From CAZDQL01 sp964507325 (GTDB lineage: Bacteria > Planctomycetota > UBA1135 > GCA-002686595): DNA of 64,000 nucleotides. Positions 52,877 through 62,007 of the stretch are shown one piece after another; position 1 is the stretch's first letter, and each line of letters starts with the position of its first letter. The notes under the pieces are model-generated. The model made no database searches. It saw only the letters and a program-made list of their open reading frames with translations, and was not told the DNA's origin. The position numbers and the translations under genes are program-made. The stretch covers positions 1-64,000 of the forward strand of contig CAZDQL010000004.1 of assembly GCA_964507325.1 (NCBI GenBank). Direction: 5' to 3'.

Positions 52877-53917
52877 CTAGCGCTCTCGTCGCTCCGCTAG
52901 CTCCTGCACCAGGCGAGCGAGGGTGTGGTAGGCGGGCTTGGGCGACATGTCCTTGCGCAGGAGTCCGGCCGGGGCGTTCTGCCAGGCCCCGTGATCGCTG
53001 AGATCCCACCAGGTGATGGCAGCAACCTCTGGGTGGGCGAGGAGACGCCGGTAGAAGCGTTCGAGTTCTGCGGCTTGTCTCTGCTCCCCCTCCGGGGTCG
53101 ATTCCCAAGCTCCACCTGGCTTGGGCCGGGGACCGGAGACGATGGTGACCTCGGTGAAGTGCAGGGGCAGGCCGAAGCGGGCAAAGCGCCTGCAAACCTG
53201 GTCGATGCGCTCGTCGGACCAGACCCCACCGTGCATGTGGGACTGAATGCCGATGACGTCGAAGGGGAAGCCTCCCTCCTCGTCGCGTAGAGAATCGATC
53301 AGCTGGGCGTACGCCTCGTCGGTGCGGTAGTCGTTGATCAGGAGCGTGGCTCCGGGGTTGGCCGCTCGCGCCCGGGCAAATGCGGCGCGCAGCAAGGGCA
53401 CGGTACCCGCCTCCTTCCACATCCGAGTCTGCTTCACGCCCCTCAGCCCCTCTCGATCGAAGTGCGTCGCCTCGTTGACGACGTCCCAGGTATCGATGCG
53501 GCCGGCGAACTCGCGTGGGCAGTCCTCCGCGCGCTGCAGGGAGAGCTCCCTGATCTGCTCCACGTCCGCAGGCAGCCAGGGAGGATCGGCGTAGTTCCAG
53601 AGCAGGGGGTGTCCCTTGGTCGCGATTCCCTGGGCCTCGCACCACGCCGCGATCTTGCTGATTCGCTCTGCTTCGGTGTGGCCCTGTTCGCGCTCGTAGG
53701 ACCACCAGTAGAAGGGCAACGTGGCGAAGTCGAATACGCCGGCGAAGCGGTCGCGGTAGGCGTCCTCCTGCTCCGGTGTGGGACAGCGTCCCCACAGATA
53801 GATGTTGCAGCCGATCCGGCACTGCGCGGCAACCTGCGCCGCCCCGGTGGACGCGCTCTGGCCAGGCTCCTGGGGAACCGCGACGGTGGTCAGGAGAATC
53901 AGGATGGGGATTAGCAT
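52877..53917 (-). CDS. secreted GH10 endo-beta-1,4-xylanase-like glycoside hydrolase
   Basis: A 346-residue exported enzyme with a short signal peptide (about 1-15). The TIM barrel shows GHPLLWNYADPPWL, acid/base Glu149 in WDVVNEAT and nucleophile Glu256 in LHFTEVT, the two family-10 catalytic residues. ITWWDLSDHGAW near the end holds the conserved tryptophans of the substrate cleft. GH10 enzymes hydrolyse xylan internally with retention of configuration. No other xylan-use genes (GH43, GH67, TonB-type receptors) are in the window, so it may work alone or target algal or plant polymers elsewhere. ATG at 53917 has GGAG upstream. Confidence 0.9.
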   Translation of the reverse strand: MLIPILILLTTVAVPQEPGQSASTGAAQVAAQCRIGCNIYLWGRCPTPEQEDAYRDRFAGVFDFATLPFYWWSYEREQGHTEAERISKIAAWCEAQGIATKGHPLLWNYADPPWLPADVEQIRELSLQRAEDCPREFAGRIDTWDVVNEATHFDREGLRGVKQTRMWKEAGTVPLLRAAFARARAANPGATLLINDYRTDEAYAQLIDSLRDEEGGFPFDVIGIQSHMHGGVWSDERIDQVCRRFARFGLPLHFTEVTIVSGPRPKPGGAWESTPEGEQRQAAELERFYRRLLAHPEVAAITWWDLSDHGAWQNAPAGLLRKDMSPKPAYHTLARLVQELAERRER

Positions 53918-53987
53918 CGGATCACACTCCGTCGGAGGGGAAGCAGATCACCAGCAGGATAGGACATCTCGAGCCACTCGGCAGCGC

Positions 53988-55298
53988 TCAGCCGCGGGCC
54001 GCCCAGCGCACGACGGTTCCGAGGTGGAAGGGCATGCCCTGCATCAAGATCCCGATGCGGAAGATGCGCGCTCCAGCCCAGATCAATCCCAGCGTCAAGA
54101 GCAGGATCCCGAGCAGCCCGACCCACGGTTGCCAGGCGGGGACTCCGCCGGCCGTGCCCATCCGCAGCAGCATCAACATCGGCGTGAACGGCGGCAAGAG
54201 CGAGAGGGTGGTGGCAAAGGTCGACAACGGCTGCGTGGCCACCGGCATCAGGATGAACATCGGGATCATCACCGGCAGCATGGCGGGCAGCGTGATCGAC
54301 TGCACCTCCGATTGCTCGCTGCACGACGCGCCGAGCGCCGAGAAGAGCGCGCCGTACATGAAGATGGAGAGGATCGCGTAGACGAAGAACCACGGCAGGA
54401 GGTGATAGGGGATGTACTGCCCGAGCTCCAGGTAGTTGATGACCGCCACCGCGACGGCGACGTAGACCGCGGCCGCGGTGAGGGACACGCAGCACCCTCC
54501 GATCAGCTTCCCGAGCATGAAATCGAAGGGGCGCATCGATCCGAGCACGACCTCGGCGATGCGCTGCACCTTCTCCTCGACGACGGCGCCGATCAGAGGA
54601 ACGGCCCCCATCAAGAGCATCATGAAGAGCATGAGCGGCAGCACGATTGGCACCAGGAGCGCCTGGATGCGACTCTTCCTCTCCGGTTCCTTGATCTCTC
54701 CGCTCTCCGCCGCTCTGGAGACCAGACCGAGGCCGTCGACCGTGATCCAGTGGAAGAGGTCGGGCACCTCCTCGACGCCCGCGTCCTCGAGGCGCAGGCG
54801 GCGCAGCTCGCCGTTGACGGTGGAGGAGAGCCAGCCGCGGACCTCGTCGATCGCCGGATTCCGGGCGTAGAAGGAGATCCACGCGCCCTCGGGATTCTCG
54901 CCGGGGTGCACGATGCTCTCGCCCAACTCCAGGAAGGCGTGCAGGTCGTTGCTCCGAATCCTCTCCGACAGCTCGAGCCGTTGTCCGAGGGGGTCGGATG
55001 CGTCAGGCGGCACGGCTTCGAGCAGGTAGAGCGGCGCCAGCTTCCTGCCGCTCTCCTCGTCGTGGGTGTGCTCGGCGTTGCGCTCGGAAGCCGCGGCGAG
55101 CAGGCCCTCCGCAAGCCTGGAGGAGTGATCGAGGATGACGACCCGCCTGTCGGTCGTATCGACGCGGTCCTTGAGGAGCGCGAAGGCCAAGCCGCTCCCC
55201 CCCATCAGGAAGGGCGCCAGGATGAGGCCGATGATGAAGCCCTTGGTGCGGATGGTGGCCTTGTACTCGCGCTTGGCGATCGTGAGAGCCCTACGCAT
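53988..55298 (-). CDS. ABC-2 type transporter permease (NatB-like)
   Basis: A 436-residue membrane protein. One N-terminal helix (GFIIGLILAPFLMGG) precedes a large extracytoplasmic domain (about 40-235), and five or six helices follow in the C-terminal half (VLPLMLFMMLLMGAVPLIGAVV onward). This is the layout of the NatB subfamily of ABC-2 exporters, involved in sodium or unknown-substrate export. ATG at 55298 has GGAGG upstream and overlaps the ATPase gene's TAG by 8 bases. It depends on the adjacent ATPase, which is frameshifted in this assembly. Confidence 0.87.
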   Translation of the reverse strand: MRRALTIAKREYKATIRTKGFIIGLILAPFLMGGSGLAFALLKDRVDTTDRRVVILDHSSRLAEGLLAAASERNAEHTHDEESGRKLAPLYLLEAVPPDASDPLGQRLELSERIRSNDLHAFLELGESIVHPGENPEGAWISFYARNPAIDEVRGWLSSTVNGELRRLRLEDAGVEEVPDLFHWITVDGLGLVSRAAESGEIKEPERKSRIQALLVPIVLPLMLFMMLLMGAVPLIGAVVEEKVQRIAEVVLGSMRPFDFMLGKLIGGCCVSLTAAAVYVAVAVAVINYLELGQYIPYHLLPWFFVYAILSIFMYGALFSALGASCSEQSEVQSITLPAMLPVMIPMFILMPVATQPLSTFATTLSLLPPFTPMLMLLRMGTAGGVPAWQPWVGLLGILLLTLGLIWAGARIFRIGILMQGMPFHLGTVVRWAARG

Positions 55299-56225
55299 CG
55301 CTGACCTCCTCGCCGGCCTCCCCGGTGGCTGCCTCTGCGGCTGGACCGGCTATGCGCACGAAGATGTCGTGCAGGGAGGGTCTGGCGATCTCGAAGGAGA
55401 CCACGCGGCCGTGTCGCATGATCTCCTGGACGATCTCCTGGGCATCGCGGGTACCCGAGGTCCTCAGCTCCTTGACTTGCCCGAAGTCGGTCACGCCCAT
55501 GACCCCGTCGAGCGCCTCGAGATCGATCCCGTTCTCCTCCATGCGCAGGCGAACCACATCGGCGCCGTACTGGTCCTGAATCTCGGCCAGCGTGCCGTCG
55601 AGGACCTTGCGTCCCTCGAAGATCATGAAGATGAAGTCGCACATCCTCTCGGCGATCGACATGTCGTGCGTGCTGAGGATGATGCTCGTCCCGTTCTTGT
55701 TCAGGTCGAGCATCGCCTCGCGAATGACCACCGCGTTGACCGGATCCAAGCCCGTGAACGGCTCGTCGAGGATCACCAGCTGCGGCCGGGAGATGACGGT
55801 CGCGATGAACTGGATCTTCTGCGACATGCCCTTGCTGAGGGCCTCGACACGTTTTCCGCCCACTCGGCCAACCCCAGCCTCTCCAGCCAGCGGGTTGCCT
55901 CGCCTTTCAGGTCCTTGCCGTTCTTCAGGCTGCCGTGGAACTCCAAGAGTTCCCGCACCTTCATCTTCCGGTAGAGGCCGCGTTCCTCCGGCATGTAGCC
56001 GACGCGATCGGTCGCGTCGCCCCGCAGGGGTTCTCCCAGCACTCGGATGCGACCTTCGTCGGGCAGCAAGATGTTCATGATCATGCGCATCGTGGTGGTC
56101 TTCCCCGATCCGTTCGGACCGATGAAGCCGTAGATGCTGCCCTGCGGTACGCTCAAGGAGACTCGGTCCACGGCCTTGTGGGAGCCGAAGCTCTTGCTGA
56201 CCGAATCGATCTCGACGGCGAACAT
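55291..56225 (-). pseudogene. ABC transporter ATPase (NatA-like), interrupted by a one-base frameshift
   Basis: The N-terminal part from ATG 56225 (GAGG six bases upstream) has Walker A GPNGSGKTTT and runs to LGLAEWA. The C-terminal part, in the frame one base back, starts GGKRVEALSKGMSQKIQF and contains the signature region, Walker B LVILDEPFTGLDP and the switch His in STHD. The two halves join cleanly near 55858 if one G is added (GCGGAAAA to GCGGGAAAA), giving WAGKRVEALSKG. All motifs of about 310 residues are otherwise intact, so an assembly or read error is more likely than decay. With the permease it forms an ABC-2 exporter. A programmed -1 shift is not supported by a good slippery site. 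Confidence 0.82.
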
Positions 56226-56371
56226 GAGTGCCTCAGGGGGTTTCGGCTGTGTATGGGGGGGAAGGACGTCGCGTCGACGACTTCCTGCGCCTCGACTCGG
56301 GGAGTATTCAATCCAACCAGAGGCAGGACAACGAGGTGCTGGTCTCGTTTTGAACGGCCTTGGAGCAGGAG

Positions 56372-56457
56372 CCGACTGAGCGCGCCTCTCCCCCACCCCA
56401 GGCTGTTCACCCACCGATCGAGTAGGAAGTCGGTCGCCCCAGTTCGGTCATCCGGTA
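56372..56457 (+). repeat. dispersed intergenic repeat A, copy 1
   Basis: CGCGCCTCTCCCCCACCCCA, then CACCGATCGAGTAGG and TTCGGTCATCCGGTA, parallels 61904-61989 in the same order with small indels. It lies between the ABC ATPase start and the SDR gene. Confidence 0.6.
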
Positions 56458-56497
56458 GACGGTTCGTCGACGCGCACTCGACGGAGGTCGCTGTCCA

Positions 56498-57277
56498 TCA
56501 GCGCAGGTGTGAGGCCCCGTTCGCGTCGATCACGCTGCCAGTGACCCACTCCGATCCCGGTTCGGCCAGGAAGAGCACGACGTTCGCGATCTCTTCCGGC
56601 GTGGCGACCCTTCCGAGGGGACTCTGATCGCGAATCGCCTCGCCCCGCGCGCTGCGCAGCGTCTCCTGCGTCATGTCCGTCTCGACCCAGCCCGGCGCAA
56701 CCGCTGTCACTCGGATCCCGTGGGGTCCGAAGGCCGCGGCGAGCGATTGGCTCATCGCGTGCATCCCCGCCTTGCTGGCACCGTAGGCGGGTCCGGTCGG
56801 CTCGCCGCGGTACGCGCCTCTCGACCCCACGTTGATGATGCTCCCGCCGCCACGCTCGATCATGCTGCGAGCTGCGCAGTACGCTGCGTTGGCCGCGCCG
56901 ACGAGGTTGATGTCGAGGGTCTCCCGCCACACGCGTTGCCACGTCTCGTAGTCGACCTCGGTCGGTGAGTGCTCCACGTAGATCCCGGCGTTGTTGACCA
57001 GGATGTCGATGCCGCCCAGTTGCTCCTGAACGGCGGCGACCATTTGCCTGACCTGGCCGGGATGCGCGACGTCCGCCTGGACGAGGATGTGGCGCGTGCC
57101 GGGCAGCGCGCTCCGAACGTCTTCCGCCGCGACACGGCCGGTGTTGTAGTGCACGGCCACCTGGGCGCCGGAGGCGGCCAGCCTCTCGGCGACGGCTCGA
57201 CCGATCCCGCGCGAGGCTCCCGTCACGAGGGCGACCTTCCCGGCCAGTTTCGTCTCGGACTCGTTCTTCGAGTGCAA
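56498..57277 (-). CDS. short-chain dehydrogenase/reductase, FabG-like
   Basis: A 259-residue classical SDR. The cofactor motif is TGASRGIG (about 19-26), the NNAG motif is LVNNAGIY, and the catalytic set is Ser in NVGSRGAY with Tyr-x3-Lys in YGASK. The PGWVETDM and SEWVTGSVIDANGA motifs are typical of 3-oxoacyl-ACP reductase and sugar/alcohol dehydrogenase members. It is expected to use NAD(P)H in the cytoplasm; the substrate is unknown. The start is TTG at 57277, 17 bases after the TsaA-fold gene, with which it is probably co-transcribed. Confidence 0.87.
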   Translation of the reverse strand: MHSKNESETKLAGKVALVTGASRGIGRAVAERLAASGAQVAVHYNTGRVAAEDVRSALPGTRHILVQADVAHPGQVRQMVAAVQEQLGGIDILVNNAGIYVEHSPTEVDYETWQRVWRETLDINLVGAANAAYCAARSMIERGGGSIINVGSRGAYRGEPTGPAYGASKAGMHAMSQSLAAAFGPHGIRVTAVAPGWVETDMTQETLRSARGEAIRDQSPLGRVATPEEIANVVLFLAEPGSEWVTGSVIDANGASHLR

Positions 57278-57294
57278 GGGTCGTTCCCTTCCCG

Positions 57295-57807
57295 CTAGCT
57301 CTTCTTGCTCGCCCAGGCCGGAGACCGGAGGTCCTCCCGCGGTTCATCGCCGCGGATGAGGGGCTTGATGTCCAGGACGGGCGTCGCATCGAAGGCGTCG
57401 ATCGCGTCGATGGTGACGACGCCCTCTTCGACGGAGAGCACCCTGCACACGCTGAGGGCGATCAGGTTCGGCCGCACAGGAGCCCGGCAGGCGAAGACGC
57501 CCGTGAGCGGATTCTCCCTCTTCCCTCGCGGATGGACCCGCAGAATCCCTCGCTTCTGCGGGGTGTCGTTCTTGTCGAACCAGTAGAGCACGTTGATGTG
57601 CGACCACTGCTCGAGACCCAACAGGGCGCCGGCGTACTGCTCGAAGATCCGGATCCTGACCGACTCGTCGGTCTTCTCGATGCGCCCCACGGGATACAGC
57701 CGGTAGGACTCGTCCGCCTCTTGGGCCGATCCGCGAGTGGCCCGGAGGCTTCCAGCCGCCGCCAGCGGGAGAATCCCGGCCAGGGCCGCTCGTCTCGATA
57801 GTGTCAT
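57295..57807 (-). CDS. TsaA/TrmO-fold protein with a Tat-type export signal
   Basis: A 170-residue protein. The first 29 residues (LSRRAALAGILPLAAAG) look like a twin-arginine signal. The rest is a TsaA (UPF0066/TrmO) domain: YPVGRIEK, GLEQWSHINVLYWFDKND, VHPRGKRENPLTGVFACRAPVRPN, DAFDATPVLDIKPLI. Known TrmO methylates t6A37 of tRNA using S-adenosylmethionine and must be cytoplasmic, so an exported copy would need another role. The N-terminus could instead be a misjudged start, but no other start is offered before the domain. The SDR gene follows after 17 bases. Confidence 0.8.
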   Translation of the reverse strand: MTLSRRAALAGILPLAAAGSLRATRGSAQEADESYRLYPVGRIEKTDESVRIRIFEQYAGALLGLEQWSHINVLYWFDKNDTPQKRGILRVHPRGKRENPLTGVFACRAPVRPNLIALSVCRVLSVEEGVVTIDAIDAFDATPVLDIKPLIRGDEPREDLRSPAWASKKS

Positions 57808-57933
57808 GGGCTTTGCTCCCGGGCAGGGGACTCGAACACGCTGGCGGCATTCTACGACCTCTCCCGCCCCGAGACCCTGCGCACGCCTCGGGGGCCGCAG
57901 TGGCGGGCTGTCACAGAAGGCTGGAGACGGGAT

Positions 57934-58302
57934 CTACTTCCGTTTGGGAGCCCAGAGGACGTTGACGATCTTCCACTCGCCGTCGATCTTNNNNNNNNNN
58001 NNNNNNNNNNNNNNNNNNNNNNNNNNNNNNNNNNNNNNNNNNNNNNNNNNNNNNNNNNNNNNNNNNNNNNNNNNNNNNNNNNNNNNNNNNGGCATCCTCT
58101 GGACGAGCACCTTCTGCAGGCTGGGGTGCACACCGCGCTCCACGCGCTCGACGTCTCCGGAGTAGTAGCCGTCCACGTAGTCGAGGGCCGCGCGCCGGAT
58201 GGCATCGTGGTCCTCGTCGCCGGGAGGGGAGCTGTCCGCGGGAGAGGCCGCAGCCACGAGGAGTGAGAGCAGGGTCGCGGCGACGAAGTGGTGGTGTTTC
58301 AT
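57934..58302 (-). CDS. secreted lumazine-binding/NTF2-like protein, interrupted by an assembly gap
   Basis: ATG at 58302 starts a signal peptide (about 1-24), then AIRRAALDYVDGYYSGDVERV and HPSLQKVLV, the N-terminal helix region of the putative lumazine-binding (SnoaL/NTF2-like) family. After the 100-N gap, KIDGEWKIVNVLWAPKRK is the typical C-terminal strand of that family. The middle is lost and the true length is unknown, but the frames on either side agree at the nominal gap size. These proteins are small cone-shaped folds without a uniform activity. Confidence 0.7.
   Translation of the reverse strand: MKHHHFVAATLLSLLVAAASPADSSPPGDEDHDAIRRAALDYVDGYYSGDVERVERGVHPSLQKVLVQRMXXXXXXXXXXXXXXXXXXXXXXXXXXXXXXXXXXKIDGEWKIVNVLWAPKRK
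57991..58090. other. assembly gap, 100 N
   Basis: A second run of exactly 100 N, lying inside the lumazine-binding-like gene. Confidence 0.99.
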
Positions 58303-58506
58303 GGTCTGGCTCCTGGAATCCGGAGTTTGCACGGGGCTGGAGCTGCCTGACGCAGCGCCGGGCGAGATATTGACCTTGTCTCGCAAGACTTCTGACAAAG
58401 GCGTCCGCCGCCGAACCACCGCTCTCCGGGACCGGGGGTCGCTGTTCGGAGGCGGGAGGACGTCCGGCCGGACCTTCGTTTCGAGCTGCGGACGGTGATC
58501 CCAGGG

Positions 58507-61500
58507 TCACTCTTCGAGCTGGACCGTAACGGCGTTCGACGCGAAACCCTCCGGGGAGAGGGTGACGTAGGCGAAGCTCGCACCCAGCCCGACGAGATCC
58601 GACTCGACCGGCCCCTGAGTGTCGAAGGTCGCGACGGCTTCACCCGAGGAATCCAGCCTCCCCTGGAAGTCGACGAACCAAGGTGACCCGGCCAGCGAGA
58701 GGGTCAAGAACGTGAACCAGTCCCAGTTCAGGGGGACGTGGACACCATTGAAGTCAAAACCTGGCGAGGTGCCGGACAGCGACCCGAGCACCACGTAGGG
58801 CAGGCCCCGGTGGGCAGCTCCCGCGGCCAGGGTCAGATCGACGGCGCCGCCCGTGGCGGCCGGAATCGCGTAGGCGTCGGCCCACAGGGAGGGATCGTAC
58901 TCGTAGCGCTCGATCTCGAAGTCGTCGACGGCCGCCTCGACCACGCCGTCATCGTGGTCGTCGCTCGCCGTGAGACGGATCCTCACGGTGGAGGTCGGAG
59001 CGAGGTGATCGGAGACGGTGTAGTCCATCCGCGTCCACCCCTGGCTCTCCACCACCTGATCGATCTCGGTCCAGCTGGCGCCGTCGTCGTTCGACAGGTG
59101 GACGAACAGGGGATCGCTGACGGCCTGCTTGCCGTGAAAGAACCAGAGCTGGAAGCTCAGGGTCGCGTCAGCCGCGGAGAGGTCGATCGTCGGTGAGATC
59201 AGCCGCGTCGCGGGCCCATCCACGTCGTCCGCCCCGGGGACCCCACCGCCTCCACCGGTGACGTAGCAGAGCGAGCCCATTCGCGTGTGGTCGTCCTCGG
59301 GCTGGGCGACGGTCCCCGCCGGGTCGACGCGTTCCCAGGCACCGCTGCCGCTGTTCTCGCTCTCCACCCTCCAACCCGTGTCCTCCTCGAAGTCGTCCCG
59401 CAGCAGGAGCTCGACGAAGCCGACGTCGAAGGAATGGACGCGCGCCGGAGCGTCGAGCGGAGAGCGAACCGTCACCCCGCCATCACTCCTGGCCTCGAAG
59501 TAGAACTCCGGCTGGTCGCCACCGCGCGTGGGAGGCAGCGTCGCCTCGTACCGGTCGCCACCGAGCGAGGTCACCGCCACCGACGAGAAGGGCGCGCTGG
59601 GATCGATGCGGTAGTGCAGGAGTCCCGAGCCCGGGACGTAGTACTCCACACCGTCGTGGATCTCGAGGGTCAGGGGTGTCGCCGGACCGGGGCGCAGGCA
59701 CCCCTCGGGCAGTCCGTCGGGGAGCTCGATGGTGATCGGCGCCACCGGTTCCAGGCCCAGGTCGGGGTTGCCCATGAGCCCCCACCACACGTAGCGATCG
59801 TACTTCGGGTACATCCACCAGCCGTGGGTGTACATCTCCGTCATCGCCCTGGCGTGCGCCTCTCCCTGGGTGTGGTCGGCCGAAGTCACGTACTTGGTGA
59901 ACAGGTAGTCCAGGGTCGCGCTGCCGCCGTCGTTCGGAGCATCCCACTTCGGCCGCGCCCAGGCCGGCTTGTTGGCCCCGCAGAACCCGACGCAACTCCG
60001 CCCGAGCATTTCCCGCGCGATGTTGTCGTAGTCGCTGTCCGCGTTGCTGCAAGCGAGCGCGAAGACGATCGAGGGGTGGTCGTCAGCGGTCAGCCTGCTG
60101 GTGAAGCAGTTGACGAAGGGCTCCATGTGATGCCCGTAGCCGTAGTAGAGCCGGGCGACCGTTGGCCAGCCGTGGCCGGCCCAGTTGACGAAGGCGTATT
60201 CGCCGGTGGACCAGGTCGCCCACAGGTTGTTGAAGTCGAGGTCGAGGTCACACGGGTAGACCGAATGGCCCTCTTCGTACATGCGCGTCACGGACCAGTC
60301 CGCCATCCAGCGGTGGGCTACCTTCGCCTCCATCATCACGGCGGTGTCCGTGGTCGGCCAAAGAAAGGCGCCGAGCAGGAGGATGCTCTGCTTGTAGGCA
60401 GGATCGTTCGTGTTCTCGAAGGCCACCGAGCGCTCGCACACGTTGCGGACGATCTCGGGCTCGCTCCAGGGAATGCGCCCGACGATGACCTCGTTGTAGA
60501 AGTCGACGGGGTCGGAGTGCTCCCCCCACTTGTGATCCCCGTCCTTGTCCCAGGACAGATCGTCCGGCTTGGAGAGCTCTGCGTAGTAGTAGTCCGTCGC
60601 CGGCTTGCCGTAGCCCGTGTCCTGCTCCGTTTGCCGTATCGGCAGGTCGTCGTAGTGGCCGACGAGCAGGACGTCCTCGATCCCCCAGACGCTCGACGGG
60701 TACCTGGCGCGCAGGAAGTTGCGCATCCTCTCCGCCAGGTCGTAGCCGCGGACGTGGCGGTTAATCCAGGTGGTCGTGACGACCTTCACGTTGCGCCCCT
60801 TCCAGGTCTCCCAGTCGACGAGGGGCTGAACCGCCGGGACGAGGGAGTCCAGCGCGATGATGACGAAGTCGTGGAGACCACGCTCCGCGACGCCTCCCCG
60901 ACCGGAGTACCACAGCTGGGCCTGTTCGTAGTTGAGCACGATCCCTCGAGCCGTCCGTTCGGGACCCGCGAGATCGTCCGGCCGGAAGGCAGCGTCGGCT
61001 GGCACCGAATGGTCGACCCGGATCGCGATCCGGGAGTGATGGACCGCGCTGCGCGAGCGAGGTCGATAGCTCACCGGGGTGAGGTAGACGTCGACGAGGT
61101 CGTACTTGCGATAGCCGGCGGTACCGACGAAGTGTCCCGCGGTGGACGGATAGGGGTCATCCGCCCCGTAGATCCTCTCGAGGTTTGCCTGGTATCCCGC
61201 CGCGGCACCCGGGGCCACCTGGCCCTGTTGTGCGCCGATCAGGCGTGGAAGCGGCGTGACCGGGATGTCGTAGCGTCCCGGCAGCGAAGTCGTTGCGAGC
61301 GGAGTGACCGTCACGTCCGTCACCCACGCCCCGGGAGGCACGGCGATGGAGAAGATCCGACCTGGCAGCTCTGGCGCGCCGGGCTCCCCGAAGCGCCCGA
61401 ACCCGGGGACGAACAGCTCGTCACCCCACCTCGTGCGGGCGAGCTCCGGAGGCGGCACCGCGACCGTGACTTCCACGCATCCGGGATGCGCGACGGCATC

Positions 61501-61593
61501 GACCAGGAGGCTCGACTGGGCGGTGACTCCAGTCTGGAGGCACAGGATTCCGGCGACGGGGACGGAGATCGCGAGGAGCTTGCTTCCGATCAT
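58507..61593 (-). CDS. secreted gingipain-type cysteine peptidase (C25) with C-terminal beta-domains
   Basis: A 1028-residue exported protein. ATG at 61593 has GAGGG eight bases upstream and a signal peptide (about 1-26). A propeptide-like N-terminal domain extends to about 235 (FVPGFGRFGEPGAPELPGR). The C25 domain (about 240-620) has WGIEDVLLVGHYDDLPI, IVGRIPW, catalytic His474 (NWAGHGWP) and catalytic Cys515 (FALACSNADSD). Then come an Ig-like domain, a MAM/jelly-roll-like domain (about 735-900) and a final domain starting near LPYVVLGSLSGTSPG. It is larger than a bare gingipain catalytic unit and differs in domains from the C25 protein at 43872-47525, so the two are not a recent duplication. 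Confidence 0.87.
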   Translation of the reverse strand: MIGSKLLAISVPVAGILCLQTGVTAQSSLLVDAVAHPGCVEVTVAVPPPELARTRWGDELFVPGFGRFGEPGAPELPGRIFSIAVPPGAWVTDVTVTPLATTSLPGRYDIPVTPLPRLIGAQQGQVAPGAAAGYQANLERIYGADDPYPSTAGHFVGTAGYRKYDLVDVYLTPVSYRPRSRSAVHHSRIAIRVDHSVPADAAFRPDDLAGPERTARGIVLNYEQAQLWYSGRGGVAERGLHDFVIIALDSLVPAVQPLVDWETWKGRNVKVVTTTWINRHVRGYDLAERMRNFLRARYPSSVWGIEDVLLVGHYDDLPIRQTEQDTGYGKPATDYYYAELSKPDDLSWDKDGDHKWGEHSDPVDFYNEVIVGRIPWSEPEIVRNVCERSVAFENTNDPAYKQSILLLGAFLWPTTDTAVMMEAKVAHRWMADWSVTRMYEEGHSVYPCDLDLDFNNLWATWSTGEYAFVNWAGHGWPTVARLYYGYGHHMEPFVNCFTSRLTADDHPSIVFALACSNADSDYDNIAREMLGRSCVGFCGANKPAWARPKWDAPNDGGSATLDYLFTKYVTSADHTQGEAHARAMTEMYTHGWWMYPKYDRYVWWGLMGNPDLGLEPVAPITIELPDGLPEGCLRPGPATPLTLEIHDGVEYYVPGSGLLHYRIDPSAPFSSVAVTSLGGDRYEATLPPTRGGDQPEFYFEARSDGGVTVRSPLDAPARVHSFDVGFVELLLRDDFEEDTGWRVESENSGSGAWERVDPAGTVAQPEDDHTRMGSLCYVTGGGGGVPGADDVDGPATRLISPTIDLSAADATLSFQLWFFHGKQAVSDPLFVHLSNDDGASWTEIDQVVESQGWTRMDYTVSDHLAPTSTVRIRLTASDDHDDGVVEAAVDDFEIERYEYDPSLWADAYAIPAATGGAVDLTLAAGAAHRGLPYVVLGSLSGTSPGFDFNGVHVPLNWDWFTFLTLSLAGSPWFVDFQGRLDSSGEAVATFDTQGPVESDLVGLGASFAYVTLSPEGFASNAVTVQLEE

Positions 61594-61903
61594 GACTTGG
61601 CCCTCGATCCCGCACGTGGCGGGGGTGCAGTCCGACAGGTCGTCTGGTGCCTTGAGAAAGCAGCCTGGCGGTCCCTGCCGAGATGGCCGGGCTCGTCCCG
61701 TTTTGTCACGCCGATGGCTTTCGCGCCCAGCGGCAGCGGCGGACCGACACGATTTCGCGGCCCCTGCTGTTGTGGTGTCACTCCACGGTACACCAGCTCG
61801 CTCGATCCGGTTTCCCGGGAGGAAGCCGAGCGGGCCCCGACCGGCGGATTCTTACAAGGCCGAAGCGCGTCGGGCCGGCGTGTGCGGGCGTTGGTGCATG
61901 CAT

Positions 61904-61989
61904 CCGGCTGAACGCGCATCTCCCCCACCCCAGGTCAGCTCACGCACCGACGGGTAGGAGGTGGGCCGCATCAGCACGTTCATCCGGTT
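61904..61989 (+). repeat. dispersed intergenic repeat A, copy 2
   Basis: CGCGCATCTCCCCCACCCCA, then CACCGACGGGTAGG and GTTCATCCGGTT, parallels 56372-56457. Confidence 0.6.
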
Positions 61990-62007
61990 CAACGCGTGGT
62001 GATGCCG

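Noticed and set aside
55850..55870. Programmed -1 ribosomal frameshift in the ABC ATPase
   Set aside because: The GCGGAAAAC site does not form a standard slippery heptamer, since GAA to GGA re-pairing fails at the second position, and no stimulatory hairpin is evident.
28289..61593. A single pathogenicity-like operon joining the deiminase and both C25 peptidases
   Set aside because: The genes are 13-28 kb apart, on different strands and separated by many unrelated genes.
59287..61911. An 874-residue open frame on the plus strand opposite the second C25 peptidase
   Set aside because: Its composition is a high-GC shadow of the real gene. It has no domain, no signal peptide and no ribosome site. 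The same applies to the long frames opposite the lethal-factor-like protein (1579-3054), the hybrid kinase (18821-20923), the M1-like peptidase (32090-33787) and the HEAT-vWA and GH10 genes (50766-53822).
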